The notes under the pieces: model-generated
The model's input: only the letters and a program-made list of their open reading frames with translations
Told to the model about the DNA's origin: nothing
Databases searched by the model: none
In this document: piece by piece, positions 1 to 5,523 of the stretch
How the letters are laid out: each line of letters begins with the position of its first letter
How positions within the stretch are numbered: position 1 is the first letter of the stretch
Origin: Puniceicoccales bacterium
GTDB taxonomy: Bacteria > Verrucomicrobiota > Verrucomicrobiia > Opitutales > JAIRKQ01
Direction of reading: 5' to 3'
NCBI GenBank assembly: GCA_031281895.1
Contig: JAITET010000065.1
Location: 1-6,640, forward strand
Length of the DNA stretch: 6,640 nt
Made by a program: the position numbers and the translations under genes

Positions 1-178
1 ACTAAAGGACTGGCGCCGCGTCGCAACTCGCTATGACCGCTGCCACCACACTTTCTTTTCAACCATTTGTATCGCTTGTATTTTCCTCTTCTATTTGGGC
101 TTATGAGTCCTGACCCTAGAGTTTCTGTTTTCACTCTAAGAAACTTTGCTGCTTCCTTGACATCTAGCAGTTTTTCAT
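1..178 (-). pseudogene. excisionase-like helix-turn-helix fragment, apparently frameshifted, cut by window edge
   Basis: Read on the minus strand, the frame through bases 170-1 gives LLDVKEAAKFLRVKTETL followed by a basic stretch (RRGKYKRYKWLKRK). The first part fits the start of the excisionase/MerR-like HTH fold (pattern LLtveEAAelLgVsrsTl), which binds DNA and often controls excision or transcription in mobile elements. No ATG, GTG or TTG start lies in this frame upstream of the conserved part. The nearest ATG (178-176) is in another frame that meets TAG five codons later. A one-base change in the A-run at 175-171 would join that ATG to the HTH frame, so I read this as a frameshifted remnant. 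The second HTH helix does not match well, and the frame stays open to base 1. Alternatives are a sequencing error or a chance match over a short stretch. Confidence 0.4.
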
Positions 179-445
179 TATAATCTTTGTCTGTTCGCTG
201 CTCCCTATACTACTTGCGACCATAGATAAGCGCCAGCTTATAAAAATTTTGTCAATATTCAAATGTTTTTGTCAATTTTTAAACAACTTTATGAAAATTA
301 CACACGTTTAACCTTTACGCCCTACAATTCGTTTATTTTTTGAAACGAGATTTTTATACATTTTTTATACACCAGTCTTGTTTTCAATCTCGCTTTACAC
401 TTCGCCCATCACCCGCAATCCCTGGATTTTTGAAGCTTACGAAAC
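179..445. other. AT-rich non-coding region between the HTH remnant and tRNA-Arg
   Basis: I see no credible gene in this stretch. It has long A/T runs, a TTGACA-bearing direct repeat (247-276) and a second short direct repeat, tttttatac, at 351-359 and 362-370. No clear T-tailed hairpin is present to end the tRNA transcript that would run into this region from the right. Confidence 0.5.
247..276 (-). repeat. 10-bp direct repeat carrying TTGACA, 20-bp period
   Basis: The sequence ttttgtcaat occurs at 247-256 and again at 267-276. On the minus strand each copy reads ATTGACAAAA and contains a perfect -35 hexamer, upstream of the HTH remnant. Neither copy has a good TATAAT at 16-18 bp, so they may be protein-binding sites rather than promoters. 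Confidence 0.45.
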
Positions 446-521
446 TGGCGAGGCAGGAGGGAGTCGAACCCTCGACCTTCGGCTTAGAAGGCCGCTGCTC
501 TGTCCACTGAGCTACTACCCC
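446..521 (-). tRNA. tRNA-Arg (anticodon TCT), CCA encoded
   Basis: The minus strand folds as a complete 76-nt cloverleaf. The 7-bp acceptor stem pairs 521-515 (GGGGTAG) with 456-450 (CTGCCTC), including two G-U pairs. TA at 514-513 is followed by a 4-bp D stem (512-509 with 500-497). The anticodon arm is 495-491 with 483-479; its outermost pair is a G/A mismatch. The anticodon loop is CTTCTAA, with TCT at 488-486, which reads arginine AGA/AGG codons. The T arm pairs 473-469 with 461-457 around TTCGACT. The discriminator is G (449) and CCA is genomically encoded (448-446). The 3' end points toward the excisionase-like remnant, and tRNA 3' ends are common integration sites. Confidence 0.95.
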
Positions 522-529
522 TCAACAGT

Positions 530-561
530 ATTATATAAAGCCTCTACTTTTACCATGTCAA
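530..561 (-). promoter_or_regulatory. sigma70-type promoter of tRNA-Arg
   Basis: On the minus strand a perfect TTGACA (561-556) is followed after 18 bp by TATATA (537-532), which overlaps a perfect TATAAT (535-530, 20-bp spacing). The -10 region ends about 8 nt before the tRNA 5' end at 521, so transcription would begin almost at the mature end. Confidence 0.7.
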
Positions 562-772
562 AGCAAAAATCCTCCATTTGAACTGTCTATCAATATGCCT
601 GTCCCACAGGCACTACATTTGACAATTTCACCATAATATGGGGCCGTACATTTAGGCAAAAGTATGCTCCCTCGGTCCTAACGCTAATAAGGTCAATGGA
701 GCAAATTTGCTGAGATTGGAAAATCTATGGTAGCTCCCAATGATCTGAAAAGTTTTTCCAGTGAACTTGCTT
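562..772. other. intergenic region with a small hairpin
   Basis: I find no gene here. It lies downstream of the OTU-like gene's stop and upstream of the tRNA promoter. A perfect 6-bp stem with a 3-nt loop (gcctgt ccc acaggc) sits at 597-611. It could end the transcript coming from the right, but no T-run follows, so it is not a clear intrinsic terminator. A copy of the shared 19-bp motif lies at 633-651. Confidence 0.45.
633..651 (-). repeat. copy 1 of a 19-bp motif shared by two 3' flanks
   Basis: The plus strand reads ataatatggggccgtacat. It matches 5447-5465 (atgatatggggtcctacat) at 16 of 19 positions. This copy lies about 120 bp beyond the stop of the OTU-like gene. Function is unknown. 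Confidence 0.4.
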
Positions 773-1501
773 CTAACTTTCCGTTTTGCAGAGAAAATCT
801 AATACACTATTTTCCCTTTGCAAATCTTTATGGGGGGCTGCATCGAAGTGTCCACCACTATCAACTGAAATCAACACTATTGCCTTAGAATATTGTAATA
901 ATCGTAGTGAAATATCATACACTGTAATTTCGTTAAAATCAAAGGTATTCGGCAAATTAGCTGCAAGCCATTGGGATAGCTCGTCAATGCTATCTTGCTT
1001 CCATTCGGAAATTTTGCACCACTGTACAAAATTTTGAGATAATTCCATTTCGTTTCTAAAGTGAATACTCAAGTCTATACTAGGCACAGAAAAAGATATT
1101 TGTGTGGTTTTACCACCGTTGTGACATATTTCAGAGACTGGACGCTTGAAAAGATTTGCAACGGATAGACAAGAATTTGTATCAAACATTTGGTTGGAAT
1201 TTTCATTACCGTAACCCAGCTTGTGTCTCAGCAAATTTACCATTTCATGGGTATGAGTATGGTCGCCTACTTGCTCTAATATTGCATTAAATCCACAGTT
1301 GTTATGTCCATCTCCGGACGTACTGTTCTTGCTTCTGTCGGTACCATCTAGAAGAGCATCTAATCTGATATCACGAAAGTATTTCGGAATTGTATCATTT
1401 TTTTGCTGCTGGACAGGCCGTTTCACTTCTTCCCTGTGATATTCGACAGGCTGCAACCGTCTACATAACGCAATTATATTCGTAATATTCATAGTTTTCA
1501 A
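773..1501 (-). CDS. putative OTU-like cysteine protease (possible deubiquitinase effector)
   Basis: The 242-residue protein has a candidate catalytic Cys box, GDGHNNCGFNAIL (63-75, Cys69), resembling the OTU pattern D-G-x-C-x-F-x-A with two extra residues. It is followed by a helix THEMVNLLRHKL (84-95), like the OTU h..lR..v motif, then LSVANLFKRPVSEI (112-125), like the OTU segment before the central strand. Near the C-terminus SGGHFDAA (215-222) gives a candidate His218, in the place of the OTU HY[ND] motif. The Cys-to-His distance is about 149 residues. Such enzymes cut ubiquitin or related linkages, and in bacteria they are typically host-directed. The Cys and His boxes also resemble USP motifs (NTCYxNAxLQ, GHYxAY), so the exact clan is open. 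I see no signal peptide or membrane segment. The TTG start at 1501 is favoured because GGAG (1510-1507) lies 5 nt upstream; the ATG at 1492 would be 14 nt away. Function is inferred from motifs only. Confidence 0.5.
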   Translation of the reverse strand: MKTMNITNIIALCRRLQPVEYHREEVKRPVQQQKNDTIPKYFRDIRLDALLDGTDRSKNSTSGDGHNNCGFNAILEQVGDHTHTHEMVNLLRHKLGYGNENSNQMFDTNSCLSVANLFKRPVSEICHNGGKTTQISFSVPSIDLSIHFRNEMELSQNFVQWCKISEWKQDSIDELSQWLAANLPNTFDFNEITVYDISLRLLQYSKAIVLISVDSGGHFDAAPHKDLQRENSVLDFLCKTES

Positions 1502-1503
1502 TA

Positions 1504-1516
1504 CTTCTCCGAGAAG
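1504..1516 (-). promoter_or_regulatory. ribosome binding site inside a small palindrome
   Basis: The minus strand reads CTTCTCGGAGAAG, a 6-bp perfect inverted repeat around one base. It contains the GGAG that supports the TTG start at 1501. If it folded in RNA it would partly hide the Shine-Dalgarno sequence. Confidence 0.4.
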
Positions 1517-1526
1517 GAAAAGTTAA

Positions 1527-1554
1527 AGGTTACGACTAATTTTTGCATTGTCAA
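1527..1554 (-). promoter_or_regulatory. possible promoter of the OTU-like gene
   Basis: On the minus strand a perfect TTGACA (1554-1549) is followed after 16 bp by TAACCT (1532-1527), a poor -10 match. It would give a leader of about 20 nt before the TTG start. The rest of the divergent spacer is A/T-rich; I see no convincing promoter for the plus-strand aminotransferase. Confidence 0.3.
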
Positions 1555-1647
1555 GAAAGATAAAAAAATAAGAAAAACACCCCCCAGCTATATATTTTTG
1601 AATTTTTTCAATGGACGATTTTCCTTGAAAAGTGGGAGCTAAAAGAG

Positions 1648-2769
1648 ATGGTTCACGGTGTGAAAGTGCCATTTTTTGATTTAAAAAATCAAAATTCAGA
1701 AATTAAGTCCGAAGCGATGGGAAAATTTTCCGAAATTTTCGACGCAGGTGCATTTATATTGGGAGAGGAAGTAACAATCTTCGAAAAAAATGTAGCGGAA
1801 TATTTGGGAATAAAACATGCCATTGGAATGTCATCGGGGTCAGATGCTATCCTGGTTACATTGATGGCACTTGGCATTGGAGAACCCAATGAAGTGATTT
1901 GCCCATCTTTTACTTTTTTTGCCACCGCCAGTGCGGTGGTACGCCTTGGTGGTATCCCAGTATTTGTGGATGTCGATCTTGCCGATTTCAACATTTCATG
2001 GGAAAAAATTCGTGAAAAAATTTCCGCCAAAACAAAAGCTATCTTGGTTGTCCACCTATTCGGACAAGTAGCGTTCATGGATGAGATTGTAAAAATTGGC
2101 CGGGAGTTTAATATCCCAGTGATCGAAGATTGTGCACAATCCTTCGGTGCCAAACGGCATGAACGACAGAGTGGTACCCTCGGAAACATTGGATGTTTTA
2201 GTTTTTTCCCCACCAAAAATCTTGGAGGGTTTGGAGACTCTGGTCTTGTTTGTACCGACGATGACGACATTGCTGAGAAGATAAAAATTCTACGTGTTCA
2301 TGGAATGAAACCACGATATTTTCACAGATATGTCGGAGGAAATTTCAGGATCGATGAACTGCAGGCAGGCTTATTAAACGTAAAATTGCCTCACGTCGAG
2401 GCTTACATAGCAAATCGCAGAAAAAACGCTGCCATCTATTTGGAGGCACTAAATGGGTTAAACTCCATCGTTTTACCCAAAGAGATTGAGGGAAATTTTC
2501 ATACGTGGAATCAATTTACAATCAGGATTTTGAACGGAAAACGCGATGAAGTCTGTCGAGCTTTGCAGGCAAACGATATTGGGTATAATATTTACTATCC
2601 TTTGCCATTGGACGCCCAGGAATGCTTAAAATCATTCGTCGATCCGCAAAATTTAACCTCCAATGCTATGCTGGCATCGAAAGAAGTTTTAAGCTTACCA
2701 ATTTATCCGGAACTAACTTCCGATCAGATTCTTCATGTCATAGCAACATTAAAACAAATTTTGCATTAG
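1648..2769 (+). CDS. DegT/DnrJ/EryC1/StrS family PLP-dependent sugar aminotransferase
   Basis: This 373-residue protein has the usual length and full domain order of the family, which transfers an amino group (normally from glutamate) to a keto group on a nucleotide-linked sugar. Products feed O-antigen, capsule or other glycan synthesis in the cytoplasm. Visible landmarks are VPFFDLKNQ (7-15), GAFILGEEV (34-42), SSGSDA (62-67, PLP phosphate region), PSFTFFATA (86-94), EDCAQSFGA (160-168, with Asp161 for the PLP ring nitrogen), SFFPTKNLGGFGD (185-197, with Lys190 as the Schiff-base lysine) and GGNFRIDELQAGLL (230-243). Overall pattern is close to the WbpE-like 3-oxo-sugar aminotransferases, but the substrate cannot be assigned. 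The ATG at 1648 has gggag at 1634-1638, 9 nt upstream. No other sugar-nucleotide gene is in the window. The 284 bp after its stop, up to 3054, hold no gene I can support. Confidence 0.93.
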   Translation: MVHGVKVPFFDLKNQNSEIKSEAMGKFSEIFDAGAFILGEEVTIFEKNVAEYLGIKHAIGMSSGSDAILVTLMALGIGEPNEVICPSFTFFATASAVVRLGGIPVFVDVDLADFNISWEKIREKISAKTKAILVVHLFGQVAFMDEIVKIGREFNIPVIEDCAQSFGAKRHERQSGTLGNIGCFSFFPTKNLGGFGDSGLVCTDDDDIAEKIKILRVHGMKPRYFHRYVGGNFRIDELQAGLLNVKLPHVEAYIANRRKNAAIYLEALNGLNSIVLPKEIEGNFHTWNQFTIRILNGKRDEVCRALQANDIGYNIYYPLPLDAQECLKSFVDPQNLTSNAMLASKEVLSLPIYPELTSDQILHVIATLKQILH

Positions 2770-3053
2770 GCGATTTGAAGTATTTTATCCCTGCTTCCTG
2801 ACAGAAAGTAAAGACATGATTAATCAAATGGCCATGGGATTTGGAGAAAACGAAATTATAGCTGCTCTGCATCCGCTGGAAAACTCAGCCATAGGGGAAT
2901 CTTTTTACCCTTCTCCCCATGCTTTTCTACTCTTTTTGTCTCCATTTGGTCATCTATCGCAAGCTGGATGTCCCTGCTCCGATCAGAATTTTGTCATTAT
3001 TTTTCTTTACGCCGGAAATTTTTTGTTTAAAAATCAACAGACTTTTAGAAAAA

Positions 3054-3698
3054 ATGGCAATGGACACAGGCAAGTGGTGTATCGTTCGACTAGGTGATGA
3101 CTACAATTGGTGGGTGCATGAAGTCAGCGATGATACTTTTTGTGATACGGAGTTAGGGATTCTCGACCCGAAACAGATAGAGCACATGACCGATCTATTG
3201 GACCAATTGAAACAATATGGTCTCGATGATGAAGTGGTTAACGATGCATTTATTCCCTATGCAATCGATAGGGAAATGCCTAAGGAAATGTTTAGATTGT
3301 ACGAGGTGAAGGACAATATTTTAAGTCCACGGGAACGTATTTTTTGCCTGCCCAATAGTTCCGGAGAACAGGAAGGAATGTTCGCCGAATTCATAGATCA
3401 CATAATGGCTCTGCGGATAAAATTATTGAATGCCAGTTTTGATTTTAAGCAACCTTTGAATTTGGAAGAGGTCGAAGATATTTTGCATGCGGAGCAACAG
3501 GAGCGGTATATTGCCGGCGTTAAGACCCATGCATTCGATGAAATTATGGCCATATTGGACTATGTTCCCGCCGGATATAGCCTAGATGCGGACAATGAGG
3601 ATGAAGATGAAGAAAAAGATGACCTTGATTTGTTGGAGTTCGATGATGATGAGGAAGAATCATTAAAAGTTGACGGAGATAACCCTGGCGATTGGTAA
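3054..3698 (+). CDS. unrecognised cytosolic protein with acidic C-terminal tail
   Basis: I do not recognise this 214-residue protein. It starts MAMDTGKWCIVRLGDDYNWW and is rich in acidic residues and predicted helix. There is no membrane segment or obvious catalytic motif. The last ~40 residues include a dense Asp/Glu tract (about 178-202), encoded by purine-rich, gat/gaa-rich DNA at 3585-3660. Such tails can bind basic partners or metal ions, but nothing here shows which. The start is uncertain. The same frame is open back to an ATG at 2919, which would add 45 hydrophobic residues (including a LSLFFF stretch). Neither that ATG nor those at 3054 and 3060 has a clear Shine-Dalgarno sequence. 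I prefer 3054 because the N-terminal extension looks like chance translation of AT-rich DNA. The ABC permease begins 41 nt downstream, so co-transcription is likely. Confidence 0.7.
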   Translation: MAMDTGKWCIVRLGDDYNWWVHEVSDDTFCDTELGILDPKQIEHMTDLLDQLKQYGLDDEVVNDAFIPYAIDREMPKEMFRLYEVKDNILSPRERIFCLPNSSGEQEGMFAEFIDHIMALRIKLLNASFDFKQPLNLEEVEDILHAEQQERYIAGVKTHAFDEIMAILDYVPAGYSLDADNEDEDEEKDDLDLLEFDDDEEESLKVDGDNPGDW

Positions 3699-3711
3699 TA
3701 ATGGGGGTTAT
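3679..3711 (+). promoter_or_regulatory. intercistronic inverted repeat before the permease gene
   Basis: ATAACCC at 3679-3685 pairs perfectly with GGGTTAT at 3705-3711 around a 19-nt loop. It spans the stop codon of the acidic-tail gene. The 3' arm takes in part of the GGGGG that could serve as ribosome binding site for the mini-ORF at 3714. No T-run follows, so it is not a typical terminator. Confidence 0.3.
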
Positions 3712-3713
3712 TT

Positions 3714-3743
3714 ATGGTAAGCAGACGTGTTGGTAATTTGTGA
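3714..3743 (+). CDS. possible 9-codon leader ORF overlapping the permease start
   Basis: ATG at 3714 opens MVSRRVGNL and ends at TGA 3741-3743, which overlaps the permease GTG (3740-3742) as GTGA. GGGGG at 3703-3707 sits 6 nt before the ATG, while the permease GTG has no Shine-Dalgarno sequence of its own. The arrangement suggests translational coupling. Alternatively a one-base indel has split the true N-terminus of the permease, since the basic peptide would suit the cytoplasmic side of its first helix. Confidence 0.25.
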   Translation: MVSRRVGNL

Positions 3744-5431
3744 GAAAATATTCCATAGCCGTATTTCTTGTAGTGGCAGTATTTTTTGCTGCATTTTTTG
3801 TTTGGCCAATTTTTCAAGTTTTGTGCAACGGATTCACCACTTCGAACGGACGTTTTACCCTAGCTTATCTTTTTGCAATTTTTAGCAATAGAATATACCT
3901 GATAAGCATCAAAAATTCGATATTACTAGCATCTGTTACCACCATAATCGCTTTTCTGATAGCACTTCCATTGGCATACTTTACAGATCGCTATGATTTT
4001 CCTGGGAAAAAATTTTTTACCAATGTCGTTTTATTGCCTATTATGTTGCCTCCATTCGTTGGAGCCATAGGGGTTCACCATATTCTTGGTGTTCGTGGGA
4101 TGTTAAATAGCATTCTCTTGAAAATTGGTATTATCGACGGAGCGCATTTGATCGATTGGCTGGGTAACTACAAACTAATCGGTATGTGTTTCCTAAATGC
4201 CATTAGCCTATACCCCATACTATACTTAAATCTGGTGTCGACATTGGCAAACATTGACCCTTCGCTCGACGAAGCAGCCGGGTGTCTTGGATGCCATGGG
4301 CTAAAAAGGTTTTTTAAAATTACATTTCCGTTGATGCGATCTGGAATTTTTGCCGGCGTAACATTGGTATTCATCTGGTCGTTTACCGAATTGGGAGTAC
4401 CGCTAATTTTCGACTATAATTTGGTTGTCTCCGTCCAAATTTTTAACGGATTAAAGGTAATCAACGACAACCAGTTACCTTTTGCTTTGGTCAGTGTCGT
4501 ACTCCTGCTATCGTTGGCATTTTATGTCTTTGGCAAACTGTTGACAGGGAATCAAAACTATGCGATGATGGCAAAGGCATCCCATGCCTCTTTGACCAAG
4601 AGAATAGGATTTTTCAAAAAATTAATCTGCTGTTCATCGTTTATCGGCGTTACCATTGTAGCTTTAATGCCGCATGTCGCTGTGGTTTTAACATCATTTG
4701 CTGGGGATTGGTATAATTCAATATTCCCCAACGTTTGGACATTGGATAATTATAAAATTACACTCGGCCATCCTCTTACAATTCCGTCGATACAAAATAG
4801 CGTGATCTATTCGGGTTGTGCGACTTTATTTGCCGTTATTTTGGGAATTATGATCGCCTTTGTCGTTGTACGTTCTAGACTGAAATTCCGCAATTTGCTG
4901 GACACCATGACCATGTTACCGCTAGCTGTCCCAGGACTTGTCATGGCATTCGGATACTTTGCAATGAGTCAGAAAGGTAGGATATTTTCATTTTTAAATC
5001 CCGTAGAAAACCCGACAATGCTGTTGATTATAGCCTATACGGTTCGGAAACTACCATTCATCGTGCGCTCGGCAATATCCGGTCTACAGCAGATGAGTTA
5101 TACCTATGAAGAGGCTGCCCAGTGTTTGGGATGTCCTCCCCTAAAGGCTAGCATAAGGATTACTTTCCCATTGATAATTGCAAATTTACTGGCTGGAGGG
5201 TTATTGGTCTTTTCGCAAACCATGCTTGAAGTATCCGACTCTTTAATTCTAGCCCAAAAACAGCGATATTATCCAATAACCAAGGCCATCTACGAACTGA
5301 TTAATTTACTAGGCGAAGGCCCATTTCTGGCATGTTCTCTGGGCGTTTGGGCGATGACATTCCTGGCCATAACCATCATCGGTGCTTCGACTTTCATGGG
5401 TAAAAATCTAGGTACTATTTTCAAAGCATAA
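3740..5431 (+). CDS. fused two-domain ABC transporter permease, ferric-iron FbpB type
   Basis: This 563-residue inner-membrane protein carries two complete permease halves in one chain, as in the FbpB/AfuB/ThiP group. About twelve hydrophobic helices are visible, six per half, starting at residues 7-29. Each half has the cytoplasmic EAA loop that docks the ATPase: EAA at 178-180 with G184 and ITFP (194-197), then EAA at 458-460 with G464 and ITFP (474-477). Both fit EAA-x3-G-x9-I-x-LP except for Phe in place of Leu. The family imports Fe3+ delivered by a periplasmic binding protein; phosphonate, putrescine and thiamine systems have similar permeases, so the substrate is inferred. The GTG start at 3740 is the first possible one after an in-frame TAA at 3734 and gives a normal first helix. 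No ATPase or binding protein gene lies beside it; the next gene is convergent. Confidence 0.9.
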   Translation: MRKYSIAVFLVVAVFFAAFFVWPIFQVLCNGFTTSNGRFTLAYLFAIFSNRIYLISIKNSILLASVTTIIAFLIALPLAYFTDRYDFPGKKFFTNVVLLPIMLPPFVGAIGVHHILGVRGMLNSILLKIGIIDGAHLIDWLGNYKLIGMCFLNAISLYPILYLNLVSTLANIDPSLDEAAGCLGCHGLKRFFKITFPLMRSGIFAGVTLVFIWSFTELGVPLIFDYNLVVSVQIFNGLKVINDNQLPFALVSVVLLLSLAFYVFGKLLTGNQNYAMMAKASHASLTKRIGFFKKLICCSSFIGVTIVALMPHVAVVLTSFAGDWYNSIFPNVWTLDNYKITLGHPLTIPSIQNSVIYSGCATLFAVILGIMIAFVVVRSRLKFRNLLDTMTMLPLAVPGLVMAFGYFAMSQKGRIFSFLNPVENPTMLLIIAYTVRKLPFIVRSAISGLQQMSYTYEEAAQCLGCPPLKASIRITFPLIIANLLAGGLLVFSQTMLEVSDSLILAQKQRYYPITKAIYELINLLGEGPFLACSLGVWAMTFLAITIIGASTFMGKNLGTIFKA

Positions 5432-5446
5432 GATATCAAAAAACCG

Positions 5447-5465
5447 ATGATATGGGGTCCTACAT
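5447..5465 (-). repeat. copy 2 of the 19-bp motif, in the convergent spacer
   Basis: The plus strand reads atgatatggggtcctacat and differs from 633-651 at three positions. It lies about 60 bp beyond the stop of the minus-strand repeat protein and 16 bp after the permease stop. The 92-bp convergent spacer has no obvious intrinsic terminator. Confidence 0.4.
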
Positions 5466-5523
5466 GGGCCATTATAAACTCAAATTTTCAGACTGACGGT
5501 AGATTTTAGCGATGCTGTGGCGA

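Noticed and set aside
9..450. Possible att duplication: actggcg at 9-15 and 444-450, the second including the tRNA CCA end
   Set aside because: Seven bases is too short to exceed chance, and the match does not continue into the T arm of the tRNA.
378..581. 67-residue plus-strand ORF
   Set aside because: It is read across the antisense of tRNA-Arg; peptides such as GGSRTLDLRLRR are a typical artefact of translating a tRNA complement.
597..611. Hairpin gcctgt-ccc-acaggc as intrinsic terminator of the OTU-like gene
   Set aside because: The stem is only 6 bp, lies 160 bp from the stop and has no T-run on the minus strand.
786..1037. 83-residue plus-strand ORF
   Set aside because: It lies antisense inside the OTU-like gene, with no recognisable motif.
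1598..1645. Small inverted repeats (ttgaa-tttt-ttcaa, ttttc-ctt-gaaaa) before the aminotransferase
   Set aside because: Five-base arms in A/T-rich DNA are expected by chance and have no supporting context.
1689..2270. 193-residue minus-strand ORF
   Set aside because: It is the antisense shadow of the aminotransferase, whose own frame has all family motifs.
2816..3097. 93-residue plus-strand ORF beginning MINQMAMGF
   Set aside because: It overlaps the start of the acidic-tail gene in another frame, has no Shine-Dalgarno sequence and an irregular composition; I treat it as chance.
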